From positions 981,510 to 1,045,509 of the forward strand of contig NZ_SNXS01000001.1 in the NCBI RefSeq assembly GCF_004362525.1: a stretch of 64,000 bases of DNA, given 5' to 3'. The first letter of the stretch is position 1. Every line of letters begins with the position of its first letter. A program made the translations under genes and the position numbers. Positions 10,922-20,651 of this stretch are shown here, one piece after another. The notes beneath the pieces were generated by a model. The model saw nothing but the letters and a program-made list of their open reading frames with translations, did no database searches and was not told where the DNA came from. Source of the DNA: Roseateles toxinivorans (GTDB lineage Bacteria > Pseudomonadota > Gammaproteobacteria > Burkholderiales > Burkholderiaceae_C).

Positions 10922-11956
10922 ATGACCGGCAGTCCCGCACCAACGCGTCGCCCCCGCTCCAGTGGCCGGGCCACCCTGGCCGACGTGGCGCAGGCCGCCG
11001 GCGTCAGCCCCATCACCGTCTCGCGCGCGCTGCGCGGCGAGCGGGCCGTGGCGCCCGAACTGGTCGAACGGGTGCAGCAGGCCGTCCGGCTATTGGGCTA
11101 TGTGCCCGACCCCGCTGCCCGCGCCTTGGCCTCCAGCCGCAGCAGCCATGTGGCGGTGCTGATCCCGCTGCTGAGCAACGCCCTCTTCGTCGATCTGCTG
11201 GACGCCGTGCAGCGCAGCCTGCTGCCGGCGGGCTATCAGACGCTGATCGGCGTCACCCACTACGATCCGGCCGAAGAGGAGGCCCTGCTGCGCAGCTACC
11301 TGCTGCACCGCCCGGCCGGCCTGATCGTCACCGGCTTCGACCGCACCGAGGCGGTCAAGCAGCTGATCGCCGGCAGCGGCGTGCCCTGTGTGCATGTGAT
11401 GGAAACGGTGGCCGCGCCGGGCATCTACAGCGTCGGCTTTTCGCAGTCGGACGCCGGCCAGGCGATGACCCAGCATCTGCTGGACAGCGGCCGCAGGCGC
11501 ATCGCCTTCGCCGCCGCCCAGTTGGACCCGCGCACGCTGCAGCGACTGCAGGGCTACCGGCAGGCCATGCAAGCCGCCGGCCTGGTTGATTCGAAGCTGG
11601 AATGGCTGGATCCACAACGCTCGTCGCTGGCGCTGGGCGGTGCCCTGTTCGAGCAGATCCGCCGCGAGGCGCCCGATGTGGACGCGATCTTCTTCAACAA
11701 CGACGACCTCGCCCAGGGCGCCCTGCTGGCTGCGTTGCGCCTGGGCGTCAAGGTGCCCGATCAACTGGCGGTGGCAGGTTTCAATGACCTGACCGGCAGC
11801 GACCAGATGTTGCCCCCACTGAGCACGGTGCGCACGCCGCGCAGCGCCATCGGCGCCGAGGCGGCGAGGATGCTGATGGCCTTGATGCGAGGCGAAGCGG
11901 TGGAGCGGCCGCAGCTGGATCTGGGCTTCGAGATCGTGCGGCGCGGGAGCAGCTGA
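10922..11956 (+). CDS. gntR: LacI-family transcriptional regulator, probable gluconate repressor
   Basis: A 344-residue regulator. Residues about 17-65 form the LacI helix-turn-helix (TLADVAQAAGVSPITVSRAL) and hinge (ARALASSRSSHVAVLIP). The rest is a periplasmic-binding-protein-like sensor (AGLIVTGFDR, VDAIFFNNDDLAQGALLAA, VAGFNDL). It is transcribed divergently from gluconokinase and the TRAP genes, with two identical operators between them. The natural reading is a gluconate- or 6-phosphogluconate-responsive repressor of that operon and of itself. The symbol is by analogy to GntR of E. coli; the effector is inferred. Confidence 0.88.
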   Translation: MTGSPAPTRRPRSSGRATLADVAQAAGVSPITVSRALRGERAVAPELVERVQQAVRLLGYVPDPAARALASSRSSHVAVLIPLLSNALFVDLLDAVQRSLLPAGYQTLIGVTHYDPAEEEALLRSYLLHRPAGLIVTGFDRTEAVKQLIAGSGVPCVHVMETVAAPGIYSVGFSQSDAGQAMTQHLLDSGRRRIAFAAAQLDPRTLQRLQGYRQAMQAAGLVDSKLEWLDPQRSSLALGGALFEQIRREAPDVDAIFFNNDDLAQGALLAALRLGVKVPDQLAVAGFNDLTGSDQMLPPLSTVRTPRSAIGAEAARMLMALMRGEAVERPQLDLGFEIVRRGSS

Positions 11957-11966
11957 GCGATGGCGC

Positions 11967-12905
11967 TCAGCCGTCCAGATTGATCTTGGCGATCAGCTCC
12001 GCCAGCACCGCGTCGGCCTGGTCGTTGGCAATCTGGCAGGTACCGGCCGCCTGGTGGCCGCCGCCCCCATAGCTGAGCATCAGCTCGCCGACATTGGTCT
12101 TGCTGCTGCGGTCAAGGATGGACTTGCCGGTGGCCATCACCGTGTTCTGCTTCTGCAGGCCCCACATCACATGGATGGAGATATTCGTCTCGGGGTACAT
12201 CGCGTAAATCATGAAGCGGTTGCAGGCGAAGATGGTCTCTTCGCCCCGCAGGTCCAGCACGGCCAGATTGCCGTGGACCGTGGTGCAGCGCTCGATCTGA
12301 TCGCGGGCCTGGGCCGTGTGCTGGAAGTACAACTCGACCCGTTCGACCACGTCGGGCAGGGCCAGGATCTCGCCGATATCGTGATCGGCGCAGTACTTGA
12401 TCAGGTCCATCATCAGCGCGTAGTTGCTGATGCGGAACTCACGGAAACGGCCGAGGCCGGTGCGCGAATCCATAAGATAGTTGAGGAGCACCCAGTCGCT
12501 GGGCTCGAGGATCTCCTCGCGGCTGAACTGGGCCGAGTCGGCCTTGTCCACGGCATCCATCATTGCGTCGCTCATGCGCGGAAACGCCGCCTTGCCGCCG
12601 TAATAGTTGTAGACCACACGGGCCGCCGACGGGGCATGGGCCGCGATGATGTGGTTCTTACGCTCGCCCGTATTGCGCACCGTCTCGCTCTCATGGTGGT
12701 CGAACACCAGATGGGCGCCGGGCACATAGGGCAGATTGGTCGTGATGTCGCGCTCGGTGATGGCGATCTTGCCGTCCTGCATGTCCTTGGGGTGGACGAA
12801 GGTGATCTCGTCGATCAGCTTCAGCTCATTGAGCAGCACGGCGCAGACCAGGCCATCGAAGTCGCTGCGGGTGACCAGGCGGAATTTCTTTTGCTCTTGA
12901 CTCAT
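11967..12905 (-). CDS. DHH-family phosphoesterase
   Basis: A 312-residue protein of the DHH/DHHA1 superfamily. The metal-binding motifs are TRSDFDGLVCAVLL, VFDHHES and DAVDKADSAQF, and the C-terminal DHHA1 glycine-rich motif is LSYGGGGHQAAGTCQI. Members hydrolyse phosphodiester or phosphoanhydride bonds (oligoribonucleotides, pAp, cyclic dinucleotides or polyphosphate). The sequence does not tell which, and it is shorter than GdpP-type membrane enzymes. The gene is convergent with the regulator upstream, with only 10 bases between stop codons. Confidence 0.85.
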   Translation of the reverse strand: MSQEQKKFRLVTRSDFDGLVCAVLLNELKLIDEITFVHPKDMQDGKIAITERDITTNLPYVPGAHLVFDHHESETVRNTGERKNHIIAAHAPSAARVVYNYYGGKAAFPRMSDAMMDAVDKADSAQFSREEILEPSDWVLLNYLMDSRTGLGRFREFRISNYALMMDLIKYCADHDIGEILALPDVVERVELYFQHTAQARDQIERCTTVHGNLAVLDLRGEETIFACNRFMIYAMYPETNISIHVMWGLQKQNTVMATGKSILDRSSKTNVGELMLSYGGGGHQAAGTCQIANDQADAVLAELIAKINLDG

Positions 12906-13058
12906 GGGGCGTCCTATCTCGGCAGGGAACGGTATCCCGCATGATAGGCAGCACCCTCCCCCAGCGGCGGCCCGCTTCCAATGGCTGATGGCTCATTTGA
13001 AACAATAGTTAACGCTTGGCCACCCATTGCACGACGGTGTTCGGCGGCAGAACGAAAA

Positions 13059-13083
13059 AAGGGCACCGTTCGGGTGCCCTTCT
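13059..13083 (-). terminator. rho-independent terminator of the RND efflux operon
   Basis: AAGGGCACC / GGTGCCCTT forms a 9-bp stem with a short loop. On the minus strand it is followed by a run of six Ts, directly downstream of the RND permease stop codon. Confidence 0.88.
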
Positions 13084-13105
13084 TGGCTGCAAGTGCTGTC
13101 GATGC

Positions 13106-16100
13106 CTATTCCGCCGGCACCGCCACCATCCCGTCGTCCGCCGCCGCAGCCGACTTCCTGGCCGGCTTGCGCTCACGTACCAGATAGGAGTACAGCACCG
13201 GCACAACGACCAGGGTCAGCAGGGTCGAGGTGATGACGCCGCCGATGATGGCGCGGCCCATCGGTGCCTGGATCTCGCCGCCCTCGTTGAGCGCTATGGC
13301 CATCGGCAGCATGCCGAAGATCATCGCCATCGTCGTCATGATGATGGGGCGCATCCGTATCAGGCCGGCCTGCAGCAGGGCCTCCGGCACGCTGGCCCCG
13401 GCCTTGCGGGCATGGTTGGCAAAGTCCACCAGCAGGATGGCGTTCTTGGTCACCAGGCCCATCAGCATCACCAGACCAATCATCGAGAACACATTCAGGG
13501 TGGAGCCGGTCAGCAGCAGGGCCAGCATCACGCCGATCAGCGACAGGGGCAGCGAGGCCATGATGGCAATCGGCTGCACAAAGCTGCCGAACTGGCTGGC
13601 CAGCACGATATAGATGAAGATCACCGCCAGGCCCATCGCACCCAGCAGACCGTTGAATGCCTCGGCCTGCTGCTTGCCGGCGCCGTCCACCATGAAGCTG
13701 GTGCCCGGGGGCAGCTCGGTGGCCTTGATGATCTTCTTCACGTCTTCATTGACCTCGCCCGAGGTGCGGCCCTGCACGCCGGCATACACCGCCTCGCGGC
13801 GCTGCAGGTTCTGGCGGCGTATCACCTCAGGGTTGAACACCTGCTCGATGGTGGCCACCTGGTCCAGCGAGATCGGCGAGCCGTCCTTGGCGAAGGCGAT
13901 AGGCAGCTTGTTCATCTGCTCGATGCGCTCGCGCTGCTCGCGCGGCAGGCGTAGCAGTACCTCGACCTGGTTGCCGTCGGGCGTGGTCCAGTAGGTCGCC
14001 ACGTCGCCATTGACGTAGGCGCGCAACGAGGCGGCGATCTGCGGTGCCGTCAGGCCCAGCTCGCGCACGGCCGAGTCCTTCAGGCGAACGGCAAAGGCCG
14101 GCAGGCCGGGCTTGACGGTGGTTTCCACGTCCACCGCGCCGGGCACCTTCTTGATCGTCTCGACCAACTGGTTGGCGACCTGGGTCAGCACCTCGGGGTC
14201 GCTGCCCAGGATGGTGATCCAGACCGGGCGGTCGAAGCCCACGCTCATCTCGACGCCCGGCAGCTTGGCGATCTCGTCGCGGATCGCGTCCTCGATCTGC
14301 TTCTGGCTGCGTTTGCGATCGGCGCGGTCGGCCAGCGAGATGTTCAGCACCGCCTGGTTGCGGCCGGTGGCCATGCCTTCGCCGGTGCTGCCGACGACGG
14401 TGGAAACGGTCTTGATCTCGGGGAACTTGGACAGCAGCTCCTCGACCTGCAGCACCTTGGCATTGCCGCGCTCCAGGCTCGACGCCACCGGCATGCGCAG
14501 GGTCAGCTGAGTGAAGCCCTGGTCGGTCTGCGGCACGAATTCGCTGCCGACCAGCGGCGCCAGGCCCAGGGCCGCCACAAAGCTGGCGACACCGCCCATC
14601 AGCACCAGGCCACGCGGCGTGACCGTGGCCAGGCGCAGGCGGCGTGCCTGCGTGCGGTCGCGCTTGCCGTCGGCCGAGAACGGACGGCCCCAGACCGGAA
14701 TCGGCAGCACGAACAGGCGGTAGCGCCGGCCCGAGAAGGCCCAGTGGATCAACCGCTCGTAGGCGCCATGCATCCAGTCCATCAGCCAGTCGGTGCCGCC
14801 AATCAGTTGCTTGAACACCGGCAGGCGCTTCAGTCGATCGCTCGGGGGATCCTTCCAGATCGAGGACAGCATCGGGTCCAGCGTGAAGCTGACGAACAGG
14901 CTCACCAGCACCGCCACCGCCACCGTGATGCCGAAGGGGTAGAAGAACTTGCCGATGATGCCGCCCATGAAGGCCACCGGCACGAACACGGCGCAGATGG
15001 CGAACGTCGTGGCCATCACCGCCAGACCTATCTCGTTGGTGCCGTCCTCGGCGGCGCGGTGGTGGTCCTTGCCCATGCCGACGTGGCGCACGATGTTCTC
15101 TCGCACCACGATCGCGTCGTCGATCAGCAGGCCTATGCACAGGCTCAGCGCCATCATCGTCATGAAGTTCAGCGTGAAGCCGAAGGCATGGACGGCGATG
15201 AAGCTGGAGATCACCGCGATCGGCAGGGTCAGGCCGGTGATGATGGTCGAGCGCCAGCTGTGCAGGAACAGGAAGACGATGGCCACCGTCAGCAGCGCGC
15301 CTTCGATCAGCGTGTGCTTCAGGCCGGTCAGCGAGCCCTTGACGAAGTCGCTGTTGGCATAGATCAGGCGCAGCTCGGTGTCCTTGGGCAGCTGCTTGCG
15401 CAACTCTGCCATCGCCTCCTTGACCGCGTCACCGGTGGCGACGATGTTGGCGTCCTGCTGCTTGAAGACATTGAAGGTCACGGCCGGCGAGCCGTTGATG
15501 CGGGCCACGCTGTCGGCCTCGCGCTCACGCTCGACCAGGGTGCCCAGGTCGCCCAGGGTCAGCACCAGATTGCCACGGCGGGCCACGACCATGCTCGCGA
15601 ACTGCTTGGGGTCCTTGACCCGACCCTCGACGCGCAGGATGGCGTCGGCGTTCTTGTCGGACAGCAGGCCCACGGGCTGGTCGGCATTGGCCTCGGCCAG
15701 GGCCTTGGAGATTTCGGCCGGCGTCACGCCATAGGCGCGCAGGCGCAGCGGGTCCAGATCGATGCGCACCTCGCGCGTCACCATGCCACCCACCTCGACC
15801 TTGGCCACACCCTCGACGCGGCCCAGGCGCTTGGCGATGATCAGCTCGCTGAGCATCGACAGCTCGCGTGCCGGCCGGGTCTGGCTCATCAGGGCCATCA
15901 CCACCACCGGCTGGGCATTGTCGGCCTGGAAGCGTGACACCGTCGGCGCCTTCACGTCCTTGGGGAAGGCCGCCTGCGCGGCGGCGACGCGGTCGCGCAG
16001 GTCCTGCATCGCGCGGTTCATGTCGGTGTTCAGGGTGAACTCGACGCTGGCCTGGGCGCGGCCCTCGAAGCTGCGCGACTGGATGCGGTCCACGCCGGCG

Positions 16101-16321
16101 ATCGAGTTCATCGCCTCTTCCAGCGGCTTGGCGACTTCGCGCTCGACGGCCTCAGGCGAAGCGCCGGGGTAGCGCACATCGATCCAGGCGCCGGGCAGCG
16201 AGATGTCGGGCATCTGCTCGACACCCAGCTTGGCGTAGGAGAACAGGCCCAGCACGCACAGGGCCACCATCACCATGGTCGCAAAGACCGGGTTCTGGAT
16301 GGAAACACGGGTCATCCACAT
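13106..16321 (-). CDS. RND efflux permease, HAE1/AcrB family
   Basis: A 1071-residue inner-membrane proton antiporter of the resistance-nodulation-division class. The N-terminus RVSIQNPVFATMVMVAL, ISLPGAWIDVRYPGASPEAVE, the helix with GLLIDDAIVVREN (proton-relay aspartates) and VTKNAILLVDFANHARKAG near the C-terminus identify the family. It expels hydrophobic or cationic compounds together with the adaptor encoded 25 bases upstream. No outer-membrane TolC-type gene is adjacent, so the pump presumably uses one encoded elsewhere. The ATG at 16321 has GGAG eight bases before it. Confidence 0.95.
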   Translation of the reverse strand: MWMTRVSIQNPVFATMVMVALCVLGLFSYAKLGVEQMPDISLPGAWIDVRYPGASPEAVEREVAKPLEEAMNSIAGVDRIQSRSFEGRAQASVEFTLNTDMNRAMQDLRDRVAAAQAAFPKDVKAPTVSRFQADNAQPVVVMALMSQTRPARELSMLSELIIAKRLGRVEGVAKVEVGGMVTREVRIDLDPLRLRAYGVTPAEISKALAEANADQPVGLLSDKNADAILRVEGRVKDPKQFASMVVARRGNLVLTLGDLGTLVEREREADSVARINGSPAVTFNVFKQQDANIVATGDAVKEAMAELRKQLPKDTELRLIYANSDFVKGSLTGLKHTLIEGALLTVAIVFLFLHSWRSTIITGLTLPIAVISSFIAVHAFGFTLNFMTMMALSLCIGLLIDDAIVVRENIVRHVGMGKDHHRAAEDGTNEIGLAVMATTFAICAVFVPVAFMGGIIGKFFYPFGITVAVAVLVSLFVSFTLDPMLSSIWKDPPSDRLKRLPVFKQLIGGTDWLMDWMHGAYERLIHWAFSGRRYRLFVLPIPVWGRPFSADGKRDRTQARRLRLATVTPRGLVLMGGVASFVAALGLAPLVGSEFVPQTDQGFTQLTLRMPVASSLERGNAKVLQVEELLSKFPEIKTVSTVVGSTGEGMATGRNQAVLNISLADRADRKRSQKQIEDAIRDEIAKLPGVEMSVGFDRPVWITILGSDPEVLTQVANQLVETIKKVPGAVDVETTVKPGLPAFAVRLKDSAVRELGLTAPQIAASLRAYVNGDVATYWTTPDGNQVEVLLRLPREQRERIEQMNKLPIAFAKDGSPISLDQVATIEQVFNPEVIRRQNLQRREAVYAGVQGRTSGEVNEDVKKIIKATELPPGTSFMVDGAGKQQAEAFNGLLGAMGLAVIFIYIVLASQFGSFVQPIAIMASLPLSLIGVMLALLLTGSTLNVFSMIGLVMLMGLVTKNAILLVDFANHARKAGASVPEALLQAGLIRMRPIIMTTMAMIFGMLPMAIALNEGGEIQAPMGRAIIGGVITSTLLTLVVVPVLYSYLVRERKPARKSAAAADDGMVAVPAE

Positions 16322-16346
16322 GATCGCCGCTCCTTATTGTTGTTAT

Positions 16347-17510
16347 TCAGTTGCCGGTGGAACCGGTGGCCGCGCTGGCGACCCGGGGCTTGGTCGCCAC
16401 GATCGAGGCCTTGGCGCCCTCGCGCAGATTGTCGAAGCGGGCGCCCAGCACCTGGGCCTCGGCCGTCAGTCCTTGCAGCACCTCGACCCGGCCCTCGCGG
16501 GTGTCGCGGCGGCCCGTGGTGACGATGCGGCGCACCAGGGCGCCCTTTTCTATCATCCACACATGTTCCTGGCCTGCCGTGCTGCCGATGGCGGCGATGG
16601 GCACGGTCAGGCGTGAGGCCTCGTCGCTGATGCTGACCTTGCCGGTGGCGTATTGCCCGGCGCGGAACAGCTCCTTGGGATTGGCCAGTTCAAGCGTCAC
16701 GCCGATCGAACGGGTGCCAGGTTCGGCGGCCGGGGCGATGCGGGCGATGCGGGCCTCGACCGGAGCATCGGCGCCCTCGATCTGCACCTGCACGGCCATG
16801 CCCGGCGTCAGCCGGCTGACCTCGTGGGTGCCCACTGAGCCAGCCAGCTCCAGCTTGGCCAGATCGACAATGGTCAGCACCTGCTGCTCCATGGCCAACT
16901 TTTCGCCGGGCAGCGCATGACGCTTGGAGACCACGCCGCTGATAGGCGCCAGCAGCGCGGCATTGCGCAGGCTGAGGTTGCTGCCTTCCAGCTGCGCCTT
17001 GGCCGACAGCCACTGTGCGCGGGCCGCTTCCATGGCCGCCTTGGACGTTTCCAGGGCGGTCGGGGCGATGAACTTCTGCGCTGCCAGGCCTTCGTTGGCG
17101 CGGTGCTGGCGCTCGGCCTGCTCGGCCTGGGCGCGGGCCGATTCGACCGAGGCGCTGCGCTCGACGACGCGCTGACGCAGCTCTTCCAGGTCCACCTGAC
17201 CCAGCACCTGGCCGGCCTTGACGCGGCTGCCCTCGGCGACATTCAAGCTGAGCAGGGTGCCGGCGGACTTTGCGCGCACCACGGCGGTGCCGGGGGCGAC
17301 CAGCGGGCCGGAGAACTCGATCACCGAGGCGATGCTGGCCTGGGTGGGCCGCACCACTTCGCTGCCGACGAATTCCAGCGCCGGGGACTGCTTCTCGCCG
17401 CCCTCCTTCTTCGACTTGGCCGAGGCCTGGTCGCTGGTCAAAAAGAACGCTGTCGCACCACCCGCCACGAGCACCGCGGTCACTCCGCCAATCAGCCACT
17501 GCTTGCGCAT
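16347..17510 (-). CDS. RND efflux periplasmic adaptor subunit
   Basis: A 387-residue membrane-fusion protein (AcrA/MdtA type). It has an N-terminal signal or anchor segment (LIGGVTAVLVAGGATAFFL), a lipoyl/biotinyl-like half-motif (VRAKSAGTLLSLNVAEGSRVKAGQVLGQVD), an alpha-helical hairpin (about residues 110-170), and the second half-motif LLAPISGVVSKRHALPGEKL. It bridges the inner-membrane pump and an outer-membrane channel. The ATG at 17510 has AGAGGGG at proper spacing; the ATG at 17516 is too close to that site. It heads a two-gene operon with the permease. Confidence 0.93.
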   Translation of the reverse strand: MRKQWLIGGVTAVLVAGGATAFFLTSDQASAKSKKEGGEKQSPALEFVGSEVVRPTQASIASVIEFSGPLVAPGTAVVRAKSAGTLLSLNVAEGSRVKAGQVLGQVDLEELRQRVVERSASVESARAQAEQAERQHRANEGLAAQKFIAPTALETSKAAMEAARAQWLSAKAQLEGSNLSLRNAALLAPISGVVSKRHALPGEKLAMEQQVLTIVDLAKLELAGSVGTHEVSRLTPGMAVQVQIEGADAPVEARIARIAPAAEPGTRSIGVTLELANPKELFRAGQYATGKVSISDEASRLTVPIAAIGSTAGQEHVWMIEKGALVRRIVTTGRRDTREGRVEVLQGLTAEAQVLGARFDNLREGAKASIVATKPRVASAATGSTGN

Positions 17511-17546
17511 GGTCATCCCCTCTTGAATTGGTCTCAATCTGAACAA

Positions 17547-17596
17547 ACTGCGCGCAGTGTAGGGTCGCACTTTGCAATCAAAAGGCCAAGTGCGAC
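17547..17596. promoter_or_regulatory. two inverted repeats upstream of the RND adaptor
   Basis: ACTGCGCGCAGT (17547-17558) is a perfect 12-bp palindrome. GTCGCACTT (17564-17572) is repeated inverted as AAGTGCGAC (17588-17596). Both lie 37-86 bases upstream of the adaptor start, where an efflux regulator could bind. No regulator gene is adjacent, and no T-run marks a terminator. Confidence 0.45.
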
Positions 17597-17659
17597 GAAT
17601 TGCAGTTATCCAATGATGGGCTGCAACCGGTGCGGACAGGCCCTGGGGCGTTGTCTGGC

Positions 17660-18868
17660 TCAGGAGGCTCGGCTGATCTGCCCGCTGTCCATTCGCATGC
17701 TGCGCCAGCAGCACAGCGCCGCCAGAAGCGCCGCCACGGTGGCGGCCCAGAACACGCTGGCATAGCCGAAGCGGCTGGCCAGTGCGGCGCCGCCCAGGCC
17801 GCCGATCACACCGGACAGGCCGTAGCCGATCAGCGAATACAGTGCCTGGCCACGGCCGCGCAGGCGGCCCGGGAAATAGCGAGAGATCAACGCGATGCAG
17901 GCGGTGTGCTGGGCGGCAAAGGTGATCGCATGCAGGCATTGTGCGGCCACCAGCACCCATAGCTCGGCGCCGAAGGCCGCCGTGGCCGCAAAGCGCAGCG
18001 CCGAGGCCAGCGCCGCCGCGAGCAACCAACCGTGCAGCGACACGCGGTCCAGCCAACGGCCCTGGAAGGCGAACCAGACAATCTCGACCAGCACCGACAC
18101 CGCCCACAGCCCGCCGACCACCGGCTTGCTGTAGTTCAGCGAGTCCAGATAGAGGCTGAAGAAGGCATAGAGGCTGGCATGGGCCAGCACGGTCAGGGTC
18201 AGGCCGGCAAAGAACCAGCGCACCTCGGGCTTGGCCAGCACCTGCATCACCGGCGGCGCCGGGGCATGGGCGTGGCGGGCCTCGTCATGGTGGGCCGGCA
18301 GCCGCCAGGCCATCACCAGCATCATGAGCAGGCTGCCCAGCACCACCCAGGGGAAGTAGCCCATGCCGACGCGCTCGAACAGCGCGCCGAACACCAGCAC
18401 CGAGGCCATAAAGCCGACGCTGCCCCAGACGCGCACGCGGCCGTAGCGCTTGGCGTCCATGCCGCCCTCGCGGGTCACCAGCTGCGAGGCCACCACCGTC
18501 TCGGTCAGCGGCACGATGGCGGCATTGAAGGTGAACATGGCCAGCACGGCCAGGCCCAGGGTCCAGACGTTCAGCGGCAGCAGAAAGGCCAGCGCGCTGA
18601 CCAGGGTGGCAGCACAGGAGAAGCGGATCAGCCTGACCCGGTCGCCGCTGCGGTCGGCCAGCGTGCCCCAGACGTAGGGGGCGAACAGGCGCGTCCAGCT
18701 CGACAGCGAGGCCAGCATGCCCAGTGCGAATACCGACAGGCCCTGCTCCTTGTACCAGAGCGGGGCAAAGGGGCTGAACAGGCCGACATAGGCGAAGTAG
18801 GCGCAGGACAGGCTTGCGCAGGCGAACAGGGTTTGCCGGGACTGCTCGGCGCTGAGGCTGCTGGGCAT
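17660..18868 (-). CDS. major facilitator superfamily transporter
   Basis: A 402-residue protein with about 12 hydrophobic segments. LFACASLSCAYFAYVGLFSPFAPLWYKEQGLS at the N-terminus, the loop WGTLADRSGDRVRLIR between helices 2 and 3, and RVWGSVGFMASVLVFG place it among MFS_1-like proteins related to the phenylpropionate permease HcaT. The substrate cannot be told from sequence. It lies 9 bases downstream of aroC on the same strand and may be cotranscribed with it. Confidence 0.88.
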   Translation of the reverse strand: MPSSLSAEQSRQTLFACASLSCAYFAYVGLFSPFAPLWYKEQGLSVFALGMLASLSSWTRLFAPYVWGTLADRSGDRVRLIRFSCAATLVSALAFLLPLNVWTLGLAVLAMFTFNAAIVPLTETVVASQLVTREGGMDAKRYGRVRVWGSVGFMASVLVFGALFERVGMGYFPWVVLGSLLMMLVMAWRLPAHHDEARHAHAPAPPVMQVLAKPEVRWFFAGLTLTVLAHASLYAFFSLYLDSLNYSKPVVGGLWAVSVLVEIVWFAFQGRWLDRVSLHGWLLAAALASALRFAATAAFGAELWVLVAAQCLHAITFAAQHTACIALISRYFPGRLRGRGQALYSLIGYGLSGVIGGLGGAALASRFGYASVFWAATVAALLAALCCWRSMRMDSGQISRAS

Positions 18869-18877
18869 CCGCCGCGA

Positions 18878-19975
18878 TCAGCTATGCGCCGCGATAGCCG
18901 GGACCGGCAGGCTCACATCACCGCATTGCGCCCGATGGCGCAGCGCATGGTCCATCAGCACCAGGGCCAGCATGGCCTCGGCGATGGGTGTGGCGCGTAT
19001 GCCCACACAGGGGTCGTGGCGGCCGAAGGTCTCGACCGTGGTCGGCTCCAGCTCGCGGTTGATCGAGGCGCGCGGCGTGCGTATCGAGCTGGTCGGCTTG
19101 ATGGCGATGTCGACGCTGAGGTCCTGCCCGGTCGAAATGCCACCAAGCACGCCACCAGAGTGGTTGCTGCGAAAACCCTGCGGCGTCAGCTCGTCGCCAT
19201 GCTCACTGCCTCGCTGCGCGACGCAGGCAAAGCCGGCACCGATCTCGACACCCTTGACGGCATTGATGCCCATCATGGCGTAGGCGATGTCCGAGTCGAG
19301 CTTGTCGAACAGCGGCGCGCCCAGGCCCACCGGCACGGCGGTGGCCTCCAGATGGATGCGCGCGCCGACCGAGTCGCCGCTCTTGCGCAGCGCGTCCATA
19401 TAGGCCTCCATCTCGGCGATGCTGCTGGCATTGGCGGCGAAGAAGGGGTTGCGCGAGGTGTGTTCCCAGCCCTCGAACGGCACTTTCAGCTCACCGAGCT
19501 GCGTCATGCAGGCACGGAACTGGGTGCCGTACTTCTCGAACAGCCATTTGCGCGCGATCGCGCCGGCGCCGACCATGGGCGCGGTCAGCCGCGCCGACGA
19601 GCGGCCACCGCCGCGTGGGTCGCGCAGGCCGTATTTGCGCCAGTAGGTGTAGTCGGCGTGGCCGGGGCGGAAGGTGTCGAGGATATTGCCGTAGTCCTTG
19701 CTGCGCTGGTCGGTGTTGGGGATCAGCAGGCAGATCGGCGTGCCGGTGGTCTTGCCCTCGTAGACGCCGGACAGTATCTGCACCTGGTCGGGCTCGTTGC
19801 GTTGTGTCACGTGGCGCGAGGTACCGGGGCGGCGGCGGTCCAGCTCGGGCTGGATGTCGGCCTCGCTCAAGGCCATGCCGGGCGGGCAACCATCAATCAC
19901 GCAGCCTATGGCCGGGCCATGGCTTTCGCCGAAGTTGGTGACACAGAAAAGTTCGCCGAAAGTGCTGCCGGACAT
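18878..19975 (-). CDS. aroC: chorismate synthase
   Basis: A 365-residue enzyme of the last common step of aromatic amino-acid biosynthesis, converting 5-enolpyruvylshikimate-3-phosphate to chorismate with reduced FMN. Signatures are [55 protein letters not shown], and the C-terminal [24 protein letters not shown]. The length is that of the usual bacterial enzyme. Confidence 0.98.
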   Translation of the reverse strand: MSGSTFGELFCVTNFGESHGPAIGCVIDGCPPGMALSEADIQPELDRRRPGTSRHVTQRNEPDQVQILSGVYEGKTTGTPICLLIPNTDQRSKDYGNILDTFRPGHADYTYWRKYGLRDPRGGGRSSARLTAPMVGAGAIARKWLFEKYGTQFRACMTQLGELKVPFEGWEHTSRNPFFAANASSIAEMEAYMDALRKSGDSVGARIHLEATAVPVGLGAPLFDKLDSDIAYAMMGINAVKGVEIGAGFACVAQRGSEHGDELTPQGFRSNHSGGVLGGISTGQDLSVDIAIKPTSSIRTPRASINRELEPTTVETFGRHDPCVGIRATPIAEAMLALVLMDHALRHRAQCGDVSLPVPAIAAHS

Positions 19976-20033
19976 GCGGATTCCTGGGTGAGCGGAGTCC
20001 GATTCTAGAGCCCCGCGACGGCGCCGGGACGCA

Positions 20034-20651
20034 TCAGAAGGCCATATAGCGCCCGGGCCTGTGGTTCACCGCCAGCGCGAAGTTCATCGCCGCTGCGGCC
20101 AGCACCGAAAGGGCCAGGCGCTGCGCATCTATCCAGGGCCAGGCACTCAGCAGTATCAGCGCGTCGATGGCCATCTGCACGATGCCGGCACGCCAGCCAA
20201 AACGCTCCTGCAGCCACAGCACCAGCACATTCAGCCCGCCGAGGCTGGCGCGGTGACGGAACAGCATGATGAAGCCCGCGCCGACCAGCAGCCCGCCGGC
20301 CACGGCAGCAAACAGCGGATGCACCGACTGCAGGCTGATCCAGCGGGGCAGCAGTTCGCTGAGCAGGGCCAGCAGGCTCACCGCGGCAAAGGTCTTCAGC
20401 GTGAAGCGCCTGCCCATGCGCCGCCAGGCCAGCCAGTAGAACGGCAGATTGACCAGAAACAGCAGCGCGCCAAAGGGCAGTCCGGTCGCGTAATGGGCCA
20501 GAAAGGCCAGGCCCACGGTGCCGCCGGTGACCAGACCGGCCTGGCGCAACAGCAGCAGGCCGATGGCGACGAACAGCGTGCCGGTGAGCAGCGCCTGGGC
20601 ATCGTCAAACAGCGTGTGGCGCGGCGGCATGGCCGGGGTGGCGACGTTCAT
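20034..20651 (-). CDS. YitT family membrane protein
   Basis: A 205-residue protein with five or six hydrophobic helices and the family's typical [32 protein letters not shown] block. The molecular function is unknown. The start codon at 20651 overlaps the stop of the preceding small gene (ATGA), fixing the start and pointing to cotranscription with the DUF2788 and DUF2189 genes. Its C-terminus ([10 protein letters not shown]) ends 58 bases before aroC's start. Confidence 0.85.
   Translation of the reverse strand: MNVATPAMPPRHTLFDDAQALLTGTLFVAIGLLLLRQAGLVTGGTVGLAFLAHYATGLPFGALLFLVNLPFYWLAWRRMGRRFTLKTFAAVSLLALLSELLPRWISLQSVHPLFAAVAGGLLVGAGFIMLFRHRASLGGLNVLVLWLQERFGWRAGIVQMAIDALILLSAWPWIDAQRLALSVLAAAAMNFALAVNHRPGRYMAF

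Noticed and set aside
18032-20008. 658-codon plus-strand open frame over the MFS gene and aroC
   Set aside because: Same shadow composition; aroC and the MFS permease on the minus strand account for the sequence.
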